In this document: positions 24,555 through 32,640 of the stretch, piece after piece | Numbering within the stretch: the first letter of the stretch is position 1 | Layout of the letters: each line of letters opens with the position of its first letter | Assembly: GCA_000785145.2 (NCBI GenBank) | Contig: JSZA02000021.1 | Location: 1 to 64,000 of the forward strand | Reading direction: 5' to 3' | Length of the DNA: 64,000 nt | Origin: Candidatus Thiomargarita nelsonii | GTDB taxonomy: Bacteria; Pseudomonadota; Gammaproteobacteria; Beggiatoales; Beggiatoaceae | Position numbers and translations under genes: made by a program | Notes under the pieces: generated by a model | What the model was told of the DNA's origin: nothing | What the model saw: only the letters and a program-made list of their open reading frames with translations | The model's database searches: none

Positions 24555-27065
24555 TCAGTTATCAGTCATAAAATTTGATAGAGATTTCACTAAATCATTA
24601 TACCAATAACTACTTGCAGTAAGGCGGATGAACTCAATTCCTTGCTTAGCCCATGTATCCCGTTGAGATTGCTTGGGAAGCCGACGACTTAAAATGATCA
24701 GTGACTGCTCTCGCTTTTGCAAAGAAAGGCTTTTGATCTGCTGCTCCAAATCGGCAATTGATAAACGATGTGCGAATAAAATAGTCAAGTAACGTCCGCC
24801 CTCTTGCTGTTTTTCTGCCAAAGCACTTAACACTGTTGGCACTTGCTGCGAAAAATTGGCGTACCTAGACTCACCACGCATATTTTGTATCGGTTGGATT
24901 AACCGGTTATAAATGTTCCTGCTGTCCGTCTGAGAATTGACGGTTGTGCGACTGTACTCCTCCAAACCGATCTCGCGTGCGTCATTGACATCAAGAAACC
25001 ATATATGAAATGTCATCTCTTGATTTATAGAATCCAAGAATTTAGCCAGCGGATTGGCTAATTGTCGGGCACGATAATCCCAGATGCCACGCCACTCGCC
25101 TTGCACGCTGACAAATACCCAATTAATAGTGTCGGGTTTAGGAGGGAGAACATTTATGCAGCCTGAACTCTCCGCTTTATCTTCAGACGTAGCGACTTGA
25201 TAATAGGCGTATTTCTGGCACACAGCCGGACGATTTTGCTGATGCGAATCCGGAAAGCCATGAGTAAACAGGCGATCATGCTCCTTGTCAAAACCTTCAA
25301 TATCCGCCACTTTCACGGCTGCACCTGTTAATGACCAAAGTTGCTGATAGCCAGAAATAGGGTTAAAGTAGCGTTTTAAGCTATCTGTATGAGGATCAAG
25401 CACTGCATAAGGATTATCAGGCGCACCTTTGATAATATTGCGGTGACTTAAAGGGAATAATCGGCGCCAATCACCACAATAAATCGCTAACAGTGCTTGA
25501 TTATTAGCGAGCCTTTGATCATCAATATGGATCGTCTCATTAAAGCCTTGTAGGGTTATTTGTCCTCCCAAGAGATCGAGAAAGCTTATGTTATTTCCGC
25601 TCTCACACTCAAAATACCCTTTATCATTAATTTGGCATTTCTCCTTTTGATTTAACAGCCAGTGCATTTCCCGCCATAAACTTTCTTTAGATAGGTGAGT
25701 CTGTAAAGAACGGGGAGTCGGTGTGGCTGTCATTTCAAATGACTGCTCCATTTTTTCTTGTTGTCCTTTCTGCCACTGTTTTAACCCCAGTTTCCGTTCA
25801 CGCTTGTAGAGACGTTGGCATATCTCATCTGGAATTTTGACGGTGCTCGAAGTAAAAGCAAGTTTTGCATAGGCAGAGATGGGCTCAAAGTTCAATGAAC
25901 ATTGATCAAGAGACAAATCGCTTGCCAGTATTTTCCAAACGCCTTGATTGCTCTGTGCTCCCTCAATCTGCCAGTCTTTGGGAGTCGTATGAACATCGTC
26001 AAGCGTGATGTCAAGAGATAAAAGTAAGGGATGGGTATCAATACGAATACCGTCGCCAATGAGTTCGATCTTGACTTTGTTTTGATGATCCAAATAGGGA
26101 CAAACAAGTTGGGCACCATTCACAAGGTAGTTGATCCATGTTTGAGCCGGCTCTTTTTTAATCGGACAATGGGTAAGCGGCGCATCGGGATAACGAACAG
26201 TGGGTTTTATTTCTATATCCCGCACCTTAAAAGTCAGTTCGTTTGCTTGAGTGTTCAACTCAATTAAAATTAATTGAAGAGGTGCTTTTAAGGCTTTAGT
26301 CTCTTGTAGCCTTAGGGTAATTTCTGATTTAAGGCGTGAGCTAGGCAAAAACCATAACGGTAAGGATAATTGCTCTGTATCTTCAAGCGGTGTATTTATA
26401 TTAATAATGTTTTGTCCGTGCCAATGGACTTTAAATGATAATGGACTGGTGCCGAATAGTGTGGTTAATGGCACCTCCTCCCTATCATTAGCAATAATCT
26501 GATTATTGATTTTAAGAGAATAGCGCTCCTGCCCGTTTGTAAAACGGGATAATTCATCAATATATGAAAGCCCCCGATAAGATTCACTCGTTAAAACGAC
26601 AAGTGCATCAAGCTCAGCAAGCCAAGCCAGTAAATTATTGGAAAGTCCAACATGCCAGGGCGAAAGATTGACATTTTGTTGTGGATTTAAGGCGTCTGCT
26701 AATCTCTCCAAGGATTTAGCATAGATATCCATTTTTTTTACAGCCTCGTCTCCAAGCTGCCACTGTGCGTCGTCGTTAAACCCGCCGCTCAACGAGACAA
26801 GATTGGTGAGTTTTCCAGTATTATCTTGAGTAAGTGCAGCAACTTTGTTAAAACAATGGGAAATTTCTTGAGCATCTGTTAGTAGCTGATCTTGAGAGGG
26901 CACATACAACCATTGTTTAGATGGCACATAAATCACGAGAGCACTCTTGGGCACACCACCACACTTAGCAATCGACTCGTCTCCGACAAAGCGGCTATCT
27001 GCCTGAACGCCAATACTCCAAATGAGTAGCAGACAAATCGTTAGGAAATTGGATAAGGTGTTCAT
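24555..27065 (-). CDS. Large exported protein heading the MACPF/ABC island, unknown family
   Basis: I do not recognise the family. The 836-residue product has a signal peptide (ending GVQAD) and a GGAGAA ribosome binding site. Residues 40-160 carry a pattern seen in vWA-like or Rossmann-type folds (KSALVIYVPSKQWLYV, LDALVVLTSESYRGLS). The middle (about 190-450) is beta-rich, with strands such as LTFKVRDIEIKPTVRY and paired cysteines. The C-terminal 190 residues again alternate hydrophobic strands and helices (INWVFVSVQGEW, FHIWFLDVNDAREIG, GRYLTILFAHRL, QSLIILSRRLP), suggesting a second vWA/Rossmann-like domain without a clear MIDAS. It is the first gene of the long minus-strand run and so may be transcribed with the ABC transporter. 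A periplasmic partner of that transporter is a reasonable guess. Confidence 0.6.
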   Translation of the reverse strand: MNTLSNFLTICLLLIWSIGVQADSRFVGDESIAKCGGVPKSALVIYVPSKQWLYVPSQDQLLTDAQEISHCFNKVAALTQDNTGKLTNLVSLSGGFNDDAQWQLGDEAVKKMDIYAKSLERLADALNPQQNVNLSPWHVGLSNNLLAWLAELDALVVLTSESYRGLSYIDELSRFTNGQERYSLKINNQIIANDREEVPLTTLFGTSPLSFKVHWHGQNIININTPLEDTEQLSLPLWFLPSSRLKSEITLRLQETKALKAPLQLILIELNTQANELTFKVRDIEIKPTVRYPDAPLTHCPIKKEPAQTWINYLVNGAQLVCPYLDHQNKVKIELIGDGIRIDTHPLLLSLDITLDDVHTTPKDWQIEGAQSNQGVWKILASDLSLDQCSLNFEPISAYAKLAFTSSTVKIPDEICQRLYKRERKLGLKQWQKGQQEKMEQSFEMTATPTPRSLQTHLSKESLWREMHWLLNQKEKCQINDKGYFECESGNNISFLDLLGGQITLQGFNETIHIDDQRLANNQALLAIYCGDWRRLFPLSHRNIIKGAPDNPYAVLDPHTDSLKRYFNPISGYQQLWSLTGAAVKVADIEGFDKEHDRLFTHGFPDSHQQNRPAVCQKYAYYQVATSEDKAESSGCINVLPPKPDTINWVFVSVQGEWRGIWDYRARQLANPLAKFLDSINQEMTFHIWFLDVNDAREIGLEEYSRTTVNSQTDSRNIYNRLIQPIQNMRGESRYANFSQQVPTVLSALAEKQQEGGRYLTILFAHRLSIADLEQQIKSLSLQKREQSLIILSRRLPKQSQRDTWAKQGIEFIRLTASSYWYNDLVKSLSNFMTDN

Positions 27066-27128
27066 GTTGAAAATTCTCCGGTAAAGATCACAATTTGGAT
27101 ATAGTTCACAAAAGTATTGATAACTTTA

Positions 27129-27180
27129 GGAGTCCAAGATTTATCTTGGGCGTCTCGTCCAAAATAAATTTTGGACTCCT
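27129..27180. repeat. Double GGAGTCCAAGAT palindrome
   Basis: GGAGTCCAAGATTTATCTTGG (27129-27149) is followed by a related unit TCCAAAATAAATTTTGGACTCC (27158-27179), so the outer ends also pair. It lies between the divergent genes 24555-27065 and 27349-28119. In the rest of that 283-bp gap I see only an AT-rich region and the TGTGCGTTGTTAATGAATTG motif near 27307. Confidence 0.85.
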
Positions 27181-27348
27181 ATATCACGCTTGACTTATTA
27201 ATTTGATTGTGAAAAAATTTGCATTCAATGAAAATCAATAAACAGAGAACACTGGCTCGATTTTTGTGCCATTGAAAGCAAAGTGCTTGTGATGTTTGCA
27301 AGTCTTGTGTGCGTTGTTAATGAATTGTAACATACTAAAGGAAAGTAC

Positions 27349-28119
27349 ATGAATAACTGGCCAGAAAAACTTTTTGATCTCATCTATATCCCCAAAATGG
27401 ACGAAAAATTAAATGAGTTAGCGGATCTTGCTGAGAATGAAAACTGGGAGTATCAAAATACTCAAGATAGTCATCATCTTCCGATTTTGTTTAACTATCT
27501 CCAATACACTTATGCTCGTCTAGCTCAAGAAAACAAAATTGCAATATCTGATAACGGGCAATGTATTACGTTTAATACAGGGCTTGTTACTGACAAGCAA
27601 GAACCAATTTATGCATTTGCTGATGCAAACAGAAATCAAGACTCAAATGCACCGTGGTATTTTCAAAGGTGGAGAAGACGCGGGGAACACGAGATGATAA
27701 AATTCTCCCATTTACCTGAAATGGCACATTACTTTGATGATCCATCGGCTTTAGTATTTGATCCAAGAAAGGAGCTTAGAGAAAATATTGAACATATCAT
27801 AACGGAAAACAAAGAACGTTTCCCAGAACCGTATAAATCGATGGATGATTATCGTCTTCTAACATACTTAAAGGGTGCTTTTGATAACACGTTAGAAAGG
27901 GTTAAACGAAACTATAAAACAGCCATTCCACATTTTTACCGTGGTAGAGTACAACTCTTACTTCCTTTGTGTATTAGTAACCCAAGTACGGCTGATCTAG
28001 CTATTGTCGCTGAAGATCATGGCAGTTTTTATAGATTGTCTACTTGTTTAACTCTTGATATGGCGTACAACAACGCACGCCAACTTGCGCGTCCAGACCG
28101 TGACTGGCTATTGCCCTAA
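27349..28119 (+). CDS. Hypothetical protein, probable integron-cassette gene
   Basis: The 256-residue product is not a family I recognise. It is soluble and acidic, with aromatic-rich segments (SNAPWYFQRWRRRGEHEM at about 98-115, IPHFYRGRVQLLLPLCI at about 205-221) and resembles DUF3825-type proteins in its RVQLLLPLxL and STADLAL-like C-terminal pattern (ISNPSTADLAIVAEDHGSFYRLSTCLTLDMAY). DUF3825 occurs with RNA-processing or conflict proteins, so a nucleic-acid or stress role is possible. Its TAA stop lies inside the CCCTAAC box of an attC-like site (28114-28222), the layout of an integron gene cassette. AAAGGAAAG precedes the start. It is the only plus-strand gene between the island and hypCAB. 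Confidence 0.65.
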   Translation: MNNWPEKLFDLIYIPKMDEKLNELADLAENENWEYQNTQDSHHLPILFNYLQYTYARLAQENKIAISDNGQCITFNTGLVTDKQEPIYAFADANRNQDSNAPWYFQRWRRRGEHEMIKFSHLPEMAHYFDDPSALVFDPRKELRENIEHIITENKERFPEPYKSMDDYRLLTYLKGAFDNTLERVKRNYKTAIPHFYRGRVQLLLPLCISNPSTADLAIVAEDHGSFYRLSTCLTLDMAYNNARQLARPDRDWLLP

Positions 28120-28222
28120 CAAGTTGCTCAAGCGATGGACAGCCAACCCCTTGTTTATTTTTATGTTTATGCAAATTTCAGGTTTAGTGGTTTTGCTTAA
28201 GTCTCTGGAAAGGTTGGCTGCC
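28114..28222 (+). other. Truncated attC-like recombination site
   Basis: CCCTAAC (28114-28120) matches the 5' attC box, followed by AAGTTGCTCAAGCGATGGACAG, which resembles the left arm of many attC sites. Arms ACAGCCAACC (28139-28148) and GGTTGGCTGCC (28212-28222) pair over a variable loop. The expected right half (CTTAACTCAAGCGTTAGGC-like) is absent, so the site is probably inactive. Confidence 0.55.
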
Positions 28223-28348
28223 TAGCTCCGCGTCCTGCAAGCAAAACATTGAGCCATAAATCCCTATATTTTATTTTCAGATCAGCATAGGGACTTACAT
28301 ATAAGGGTGGTTCAAAAGCTTCAATAAAAAAATCGTCTTTTATCATCA

Positions 28349-30595
28349 CTATCGTCCTTTAAAACCAAATTCAATCACCTGACCAAAACTGATGCCCGCA
28401 TCGTTTACCGGAATTTTTGCGGGTATAGTCACTATAAATCCCGCTTGCTCTAGCATAGCGACTGCGATCTCGGTCAGTACACGATTTTGAAACACGCCAC
28501 CAGATAAGGCGACTTTATTCACATTTTCTTGTTTTCTTATACACTTAGCTTGCTTAGCAATGAGATTAGCCATGCTAATATGTATCATAGATGCTTGGGC
28601 AGTTTGCGTATAAGCACTATCCAATAAACGCTGAACAAGCGGCGCCCAATCCGATACCCATAAACCCTCGTTATTAAGTGTCAGTGGTAGCTCTACCATC
28701 TCGCCGGCTTCTTTGCAACAGGCTTCCAAATACATCGGCCCCTGACCCTCAAAACTCGCTTGGCTGCATACGCCAGTTAATGCCGCCGCAGCATCAAACA
28801 GACGGCCCACGGAAGTCGTCATTGGGGCATTAATCTGTTGTTGCCAAGCGGAGTGTAGTAGTTTTGTGCCTGCTGGGACAACTGGACATGCCAGTCCCAG
28901 TTCCCAGCACAAGGCAGCAGCACTACGCCAGGGTTCTCGCCCAGCCTTATCGCCACCGGGCAATTTGAATGGCCGCATACTGGCGACACGCTGCCATTTG
29001 CCCGGCTGACCCAAAAAGGTTTCTCCTCCCCAAAGTTTGCCATCTTCGCCGTAACCGACACCGTCCCAGGTGAATACTATCACCGTTTCATTTGTTTCGC
29101 ATTCATAATAAGCGGCAGAAGCATGTGCATGGTGGTGATACACAGGATGTACTGGCAGGTTTTGCTTGTGCGCCCAACGTGTCGTTGTATAACCCGGGTG
29201 TGCATCACAAATAATCAATTCAGCTTTAACTTCATAGAGTTTATAGAAATCTTTGATAGTATTCTCAAAAACGTCAAGACTGCGAACAGTGCCCATTTCT
29301 CCGATATGCGGAGAGATTACGGCACGGTTTTTCCATGCCAGTGTAATGACATTCTTCATCTGTGCGCCCACCGCGAGCACGGGCTGTTTTAGTTCAAACG
29401 GCAGGGACAATTCCATCGGTGCAGAACCACGACCAATACGGATTGGCCTGGGTTTGCCGGCTATCGTTCGGTACACCGGATCATCAGCGGGTCGCTCAAT
29501 CGGTCTGTTATGATGCAAAAACGCATCTGCCATATAAATAAGGCGTTTTTCAATCTCCTGGTTATCTATCAAAACAGGCTCACCACTTATATTTGCCGAA
29601 GTGGCGACGAGCGGCCCGCCAAATTCATTAAGCAGTAAATGATGTAAGGGGCTATATGGCAGCATGACTCCCACTTCATTTAATCCTGGCGCGATTTGTT
29701 CAGATAATTCAGAATTCTCACTTTTGGCTACCAGCAGAATGGGTCTAGCTGCTTGCAACAAAAAGGCTTTATCGTTTTCGCTTAATGAAACTTCTGCATA
29801 TGGCTTATCAAGTGGTGCAGGAAACATAACAGCCAGCGGTTTATGTGGTCGTGGTTTATTGCGACGCAAGCGGCTAATTGCTTCAGAATTGGTAGCGTCA
29901 CACATCAAATGATAACCACCGATACCTTTAACCGCTACCACTTTACCATGACGCAAAGCATCCAGGGCATTTGAGGCATGATTATCATTTTTCACGGTGT
30001 CATTCATACGAAATGTGAGAGAAGGTCCACAGACTGGGCAAGCCACAGGCTCAGCATGAAAACGCCGATTGCCTGGGTCTTGATATTCGGCAAGACATGA
30101 TGGGCATAATGTAAAAGTCGCCATGCTGGTATTGGGGCGGTCATAAGGCAGGCGACGAATTAATGTGTAGCGCGGACCACATTGAGTACAATTAATGAAC
30201 GGATAGTGGTAGCGACGATCCAAGGGATTATTTAATTCTGCGAGGCAATCATCACACAAGAATAGATCAACTGGTACGCTGATCTGCGCCTCTCCCTGAG
30301 CCAAACTTGGCAAAATAGTGAATGTATCGAACTTGGCAAGCTCTACCTGCTGATTTGATTCAAGTTTGGGTTTTGCCAGCGGTGGCTTTTTAGCGAATAT
30401 ATCGGCTAAGAAATTTTCCAAGTTCTGAGATTGCCCCTGCACTTGAATTTCGACAATACCAAGGCTGTTTCTTACCCAGCCGACGAGTTTATGCGCTATA
30501 GCAAGTCGATAAATAAAAGGTCGGAAACCGACTCCTTGTACTTGCCCTGATAATAGTATTTTTCGGGCTGATGGATTGGCAAATAAATTTATCAC
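28349..30595 (-). CDS. hypF: Carbamoyltransferase HypF, hydrogenase maturation
   Basis: This cytoplasmic enzyme uses carbamoyl phosphate and ATP to carbamoylate the C-terminal Cys of HypE. Visible in order: acylphosphatase-like domain (SGQVQGVGFRPFIYRLA), two zinc-finger motifs (CDDCLAEL...CTQCGPRYT and CPSCLAEYQ...CPVCGPSLTF), a YrdC-like domain (AVKGIGGYHLMCDATN...RRNKPRPHKPLAVM), and a Kae1-like domain with HHHAHASAAYYE and LSGGVFQN. Length, about 748, is normal. The GTG at 30595 is chosen; the TTG at 30631 lies in the palindromic repeat 30623-30685, and neither has a good ribosome binding site, so the repeat may have replaced the native start. It is convergent with 27349-28119 and divergent from hypCAB. 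Confidence 0.95.
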   Translation of the reverse strand: MINLFANPSARKILLSGQVQGVGFRPFIYRLAIAHKLVGWVRNSLGIVEIQVQGQSQNLENFLADIFAKKPPLAKPKLESNQQVELAKFDTFTILPSLAQGEAQISVPVDLFLCDDCLAELNNPLDRRYHYPFINCTQCGPRYTLIRRLPYDRPNTSMATFTLCPSCLAEYQDPGNRRFHAEPVACPVCGPSLTFRMNDTVKNDNHASNALDALRHGKVVAVKGIGGYHLMCDATNSEAISRLRRNKPRPHKPLAVMFPAPLDKPYAEVSLSENDKAFLLQAARPILLVAKSENSELSEQIAPGLNEVGVMLPYSPLHHLLLNEFGGPLVATSANISGEPVLIDNQEIEKRLIYMADAFLHHNRPIERPADDPVYRTIAGKPRPIRIGRGSAPMELSLPFELKQPVLAVGAQMKNVITLAWKNRAVISPHIGEMGTVRSLDVFENTIKDFYKLYEVKAELIICDAHPGYTTTRWAHKQNLPVHPVYHHHAHASAAYYECETNETVIVFTWDGVGYGEDGKLWGGETFLGQPGKWQRVASMRPFKLPGGDKAGREPWRSAAALCWELGLACPVVPAGTKLLHSAWQQQINAPMTTSVGRLFDAAAALTGVCSQASFEGQGPMYLEACCKEAGEMVELPLTLNNEGLWVSDWAPLVQRLLDSAYTQTAQASMIHISMANLIAKQAKCIRKQENVNKVALSGGVFQNRVLTEIAVAMLEQAGFIVTIPAKIPVNDAGISFGQVIEFGFKGR

Positions 30596-30622
30596 AGGTT
30601 CAAAAAAATTACAAAGGCACTT

Positions 30623-30685
30623 GGAGTCCAAAGCTTTAGCTTTGGACGAGGCCGCAGCTAGTCCAAAGCTAAAGCTTTGGACTCC
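30623..30685. repeat. GGAGTCCAAAGCTTTAGC palindrome overlapping two gene ends
   Basis: Arms GGAGTCCAAAGCTTTAGCTTTGGAC (30623-30647) and its near complement (30661-30685) flank GAGGCCGCAGCTA. It contains the stop codon of the truncated ATPase frame (30658) and the furthest upstream TTG of the hypF frame (30631). A relative is at 26-79. Confidence 0.85.
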
Positions 30686-30957
30686 AACAACAATGTCAAG
30701 TCAAAAAAACTTGAACATCGAGTTTTAAAAAGACCCGATTGGCGGTAAACATGGCGTACTTCTTCTTCTCTGATGGAACGAGTTCCAATACCATCAAATC
30801 CGAGTAACAGCGCTCCCATACCCACCGCCAAAGTATCTAATATAGCCGTTTTACCACGACCATTATTGCCAATCAGGACATTAAATTGAGGTGAAAAATT
30901 CAGTTTTTTGTGTTCAAAACATCTAAAATTTTGCACTTCAAGAGAGTCAATTCTCAT
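30658..30957 (-). pseudogene. Truncated AAA/SMC-like ATPase, 5' fragment only
   Basis: The fragment begins MRIDSLEVQNFRCFEHKKL and has a clear Walker A, GNNGRGKT (about residues 31-38), as in RecF-like, OLD-like or AAA_23 ATPases that usually have 350-600 residues. Similarity to that family ends at about residue 75. The last residues (LLLESKALALD) are encoded by the palindromic repeat 30623-30685, so the rest of the gene has been lost and the repeat now supplies the stop. Walker B and the signature motif are absent, so it cannot be an active ATPase. Confidence 0.8.
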
Positions 30958-31075
30958 GTGCTCATCTCCTATATTGGCTTTGGCAGGTCATTTTAATACA
31001 GGACCCTTGTGCGGCAGCGCGTGAATGCGTTCAAGCCATTGTTTTGCGTTGGTTGTCATAAACAAATTTTATAGT

Positions 31076-31101
31076 CTCGTCCAAGATAAATCTTGGACTC
31101 C
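31076..31101. repeat. GTCCAAGATAAATCTTGGAC palindrome
   Basis: CTCGTCCAAGATAAATCTTGGACTCC, one copy of the dispersed family, lies 48 bp before hypC. It could fold in the hypC leader. The 192-bp gap from 30958 to 31149 holds nothing else that I can identify. Confidence 0.8.
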
Positions 31102-31149
31102 TTTTCTGAAAGATTCTATAATGTTTAATATTTTACAGGATTATAACTT

Positions 31150-31371
31150 ATGTGTCTTGCTATTCCCATGCAAATTAAATCTATTGATGGTTTCACTGCG
31201 TGCTGTGAAGCAAAGGGAGTTGAGCGTGATATCAATCTGTTCATGATGCAGGATGAACAAGTCAACAAGGGGGATTTTGTGCTTGTGCATGTCGGTTATG
31301 CGATTCAAAAAATCTCTCCCCAGGAAGCGCAGACTACCTGGGAACTATACGATCAAATATTGGAGGAATAA
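31150..31371 (+). CDS. hypC: Hydrogenase maturation chaperone HypC
   Basis: This 73-residue protein starts MCLAIPMQIKSI; the conserved Cys2 (after Met removal, the N-terminal Cys) binds the Fe(CN)2CO precursor together with HypD and delivers it to the hydrogenase large subunit. The OB-like strand GDFVLVHVGYAIQKIS is diagnostic for HypC/HupF, and length is normal. AGGAT precedes the start. hypA follows after one base, so the two are co-transcribed. Its partner HypD is missing from the window and is presumably elsewhere. Confidence 0.97.
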   Translation: MCLAIPMQIKSIDGFTACCEAKGVERDINLFMMQDEQVNKGDFVLVHVGYAIQKISPQEAQTTWELYDQILEE

Positions 31372-31372
31372 A

Positions 31373-31720
31373 ATGCATGAGCTTGCAATATGCCAATCAT
31401 TAATGAGCCAGGTTGAGCGTATTGCCTTGGAACACGAGGCACAGTCTGTGATATCGATTGTTATCGGTATGGGACCATTGTCAGGGGTAGAAGCTCAGCA
31501 TTTGAAAAATGCCTATTCCATTGCCAGTGCTGATACGCTAGCAGAAAATGCTAAACTCATTATTGAATTTCTGCCCCTCCGCGTTAAATGCAATCAATGT
31601 GGCAGTGAGTCTGATGCTTTGCCGAACAAATTGGTGTGTAAACAATGCGGTGACTGGCGAACGAGATTAATCAGTGGCGATGAGTTACTACTAATGAGTG
31701 TCGAACTCGCTCAAACATAA
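31373..31720 (+). CDS. hypA: Hydrogenase nickel chaperone HypA
   Basis: The 115-residue protein delivers nickel to the [NiFe] hydrogenase large subunit together with HypB. It begins MHELAICQSLM, with the nickel-binding MHE tip. The zinc site is CNQCG...CKQCG (two CxxC pairs near residues 73-76 and 89-92). The start is the ATG at 31373, preceded by TTGGAGGAATAAA; a longer frame from 31253 lies inside hypC and is rejected. The zinc loop between the pairs is 12 residues, a normal length. Confidence 0.96.
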   Translation: MHELAICQSLMSQVERIALEHEAQSVISIVIGMGPLSGVEAQHLKNAYSIASADTLAENAKLIIEFLPLRVKCNQCGSESDALPNKLVCKQCGDWRTRLISGDELLLMSVELAQT

Positions 31721-31722
31721 AA

Positions 31723-31745
31723 GGAGTCCAAGATTTATCTTGGAG
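31723..31745. repeat. Partial GGAGTCCAAGAT palindrome in the hypA-hypB gap
   Basis: AGGAGTCCAAGATTTATCTTGGAGAAC sits in the 34-bp gap between hypA and hypB. The right arm is cut to ATCTTGGAG, and that GGAG is 7-10 bases before the hypB ATG (31755), so the repeat appears to provide the hypB ribosome binding site. Confidence 0.75.
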
Positions 31746-31754
31746 AACAAAGTA

Positions 31755-32498
31755 ATGTGTGATACCTGCGGATGCAATATTACTGATGGCAATAAAAGCT
31801 TGATAAAGCCAGATGGCAAGCTAGCCAAAACGGAAAGCGGCAAAGAAGCGATCACTGTACTGCATAGCCTGTTGCATGAAAATGATCATACCGCTAAACA
31901 CAACCGCGAGCATTTTGATCAGCACAAAGTACTGGCTATCAATCTGATGTCATCCCCCGGTGCCGGCAAAACCGCTTTGCTTGAAGCGACCATCCAGATG
32001 CTAGGCGATGATCTCAAGATAGCCGTGATTGAAGGTGATCTTGAAACAGAAAACGATGCCGAGCGCATTCGCAAACAGGGTGTTGAAGCCATCCAAATTG
32101 CAACCGGCAGTGCCTGTCATCTGGATGCACACATGATTCACCAAGCCCTGCATCATCTTGAGCTTGCAAACGTCGATATTGTTTTTATCGAAAATGTGGG
32201 CAACTTAGTCTGTCCAGCCAGTTTTGATCTTGGACAGCACCTGAATGTTATCTTACTTTCGGTACCCGAAGGAGATGACAAGCCAGCGAAATATCCGGTT
32301 ATGTTCCGTACCGCCTCACTGGTGTTGATCAGCAAAAGCGATCTATTGCCTGTACTTGATGACTTTAATCCCGATAATGCAAAACGCTATCTGCGTGATA
32401 TTGCCAGTACTGCGCCAGTGTTTGAACTTTCTGCCAAAAATAAATCAGGTATGCCTCATTGGCTTGACTGGATCAGTCAACAGGTACGCAAGTTTTGA
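31755..32498 (+). CDS. hypB: Hydrogenase nickel incorporation GTPase HypB
   Basis: The 247-residue GTPase transfers nickel with HypA. The N-terminus MCDTCGCN carries the CxxCGC high-affinity nickel site. The G domain has P-loop SSPGAGKT (about 76-83), IEGDLETENDAERI, GNLVCPASFDLG and the ISKSDLLP guanine-specificity loop. It lacks a long histidine-rich stretch, having only scattered His (HENDHTAKHNREH, about 36-48), so nickel storage is probably limited. The ATG at 31755 is chosen because it gives the nickel motif at the N-terminus; upstream codons of the open frame come from hypA and a repeat. Confidence 0.97.
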   Translation: MCDTCGCNITDGNKSLIKPDGKLAKTESGKEAITVLHSLLHENDHTAKHNREHFDQHKVLAINLMSSPGAGKTALLEATIQMLGDDLKIAVIEGDLETENDAERIRKQGVEAIQIATGSACHLDAHMIHQALHHLELANVDIVFIENVGNLVCPASFDLGQHLNVILLSVPEGDDKPAKYPVMFRTASLVLISKSDLLPVLDDFNPDNAKRYLRDIASTAPVFELSAKNKSGMPHWLDWISQQVRKF

Positions 32499-32537
32499 GT
32501 ACCAATGCCATTAAGTCTAACTCCCCAACCATACATG

Positions 32538-32617
32538 TAGGGTGGATTAAGCGATAGCTCCTCCCCCTGAATTTATAGATTAATCAGGTGGATACGCTAC
32601 CGCTTAATCCACCCTAC
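32538..32617. repeat. GTAGGGTGGATTAAGCGATAG palindromic repeat
   Basis: Arms GTAGGGTGGATTAAGCGATAGC and CGCTACCGCTTAATCCACCCTAC form a long hairpin between the convergent hypB and kinase genes, where it may serve as a bidirectional terminator. Relatives are at 15795-15874 and 40010-40043. Confidence 0.85.
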
Positions 32618-32640
32618 AGGCCTCATTAATTCTTCATCAT

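Noticed and set aside
31253-31720. Long version of HypA starting inside hypC
   Set aside because: The HypA nickel site needs MHE at the N-terminus, given by the ATG at 31373 with a good ribosome binding site.
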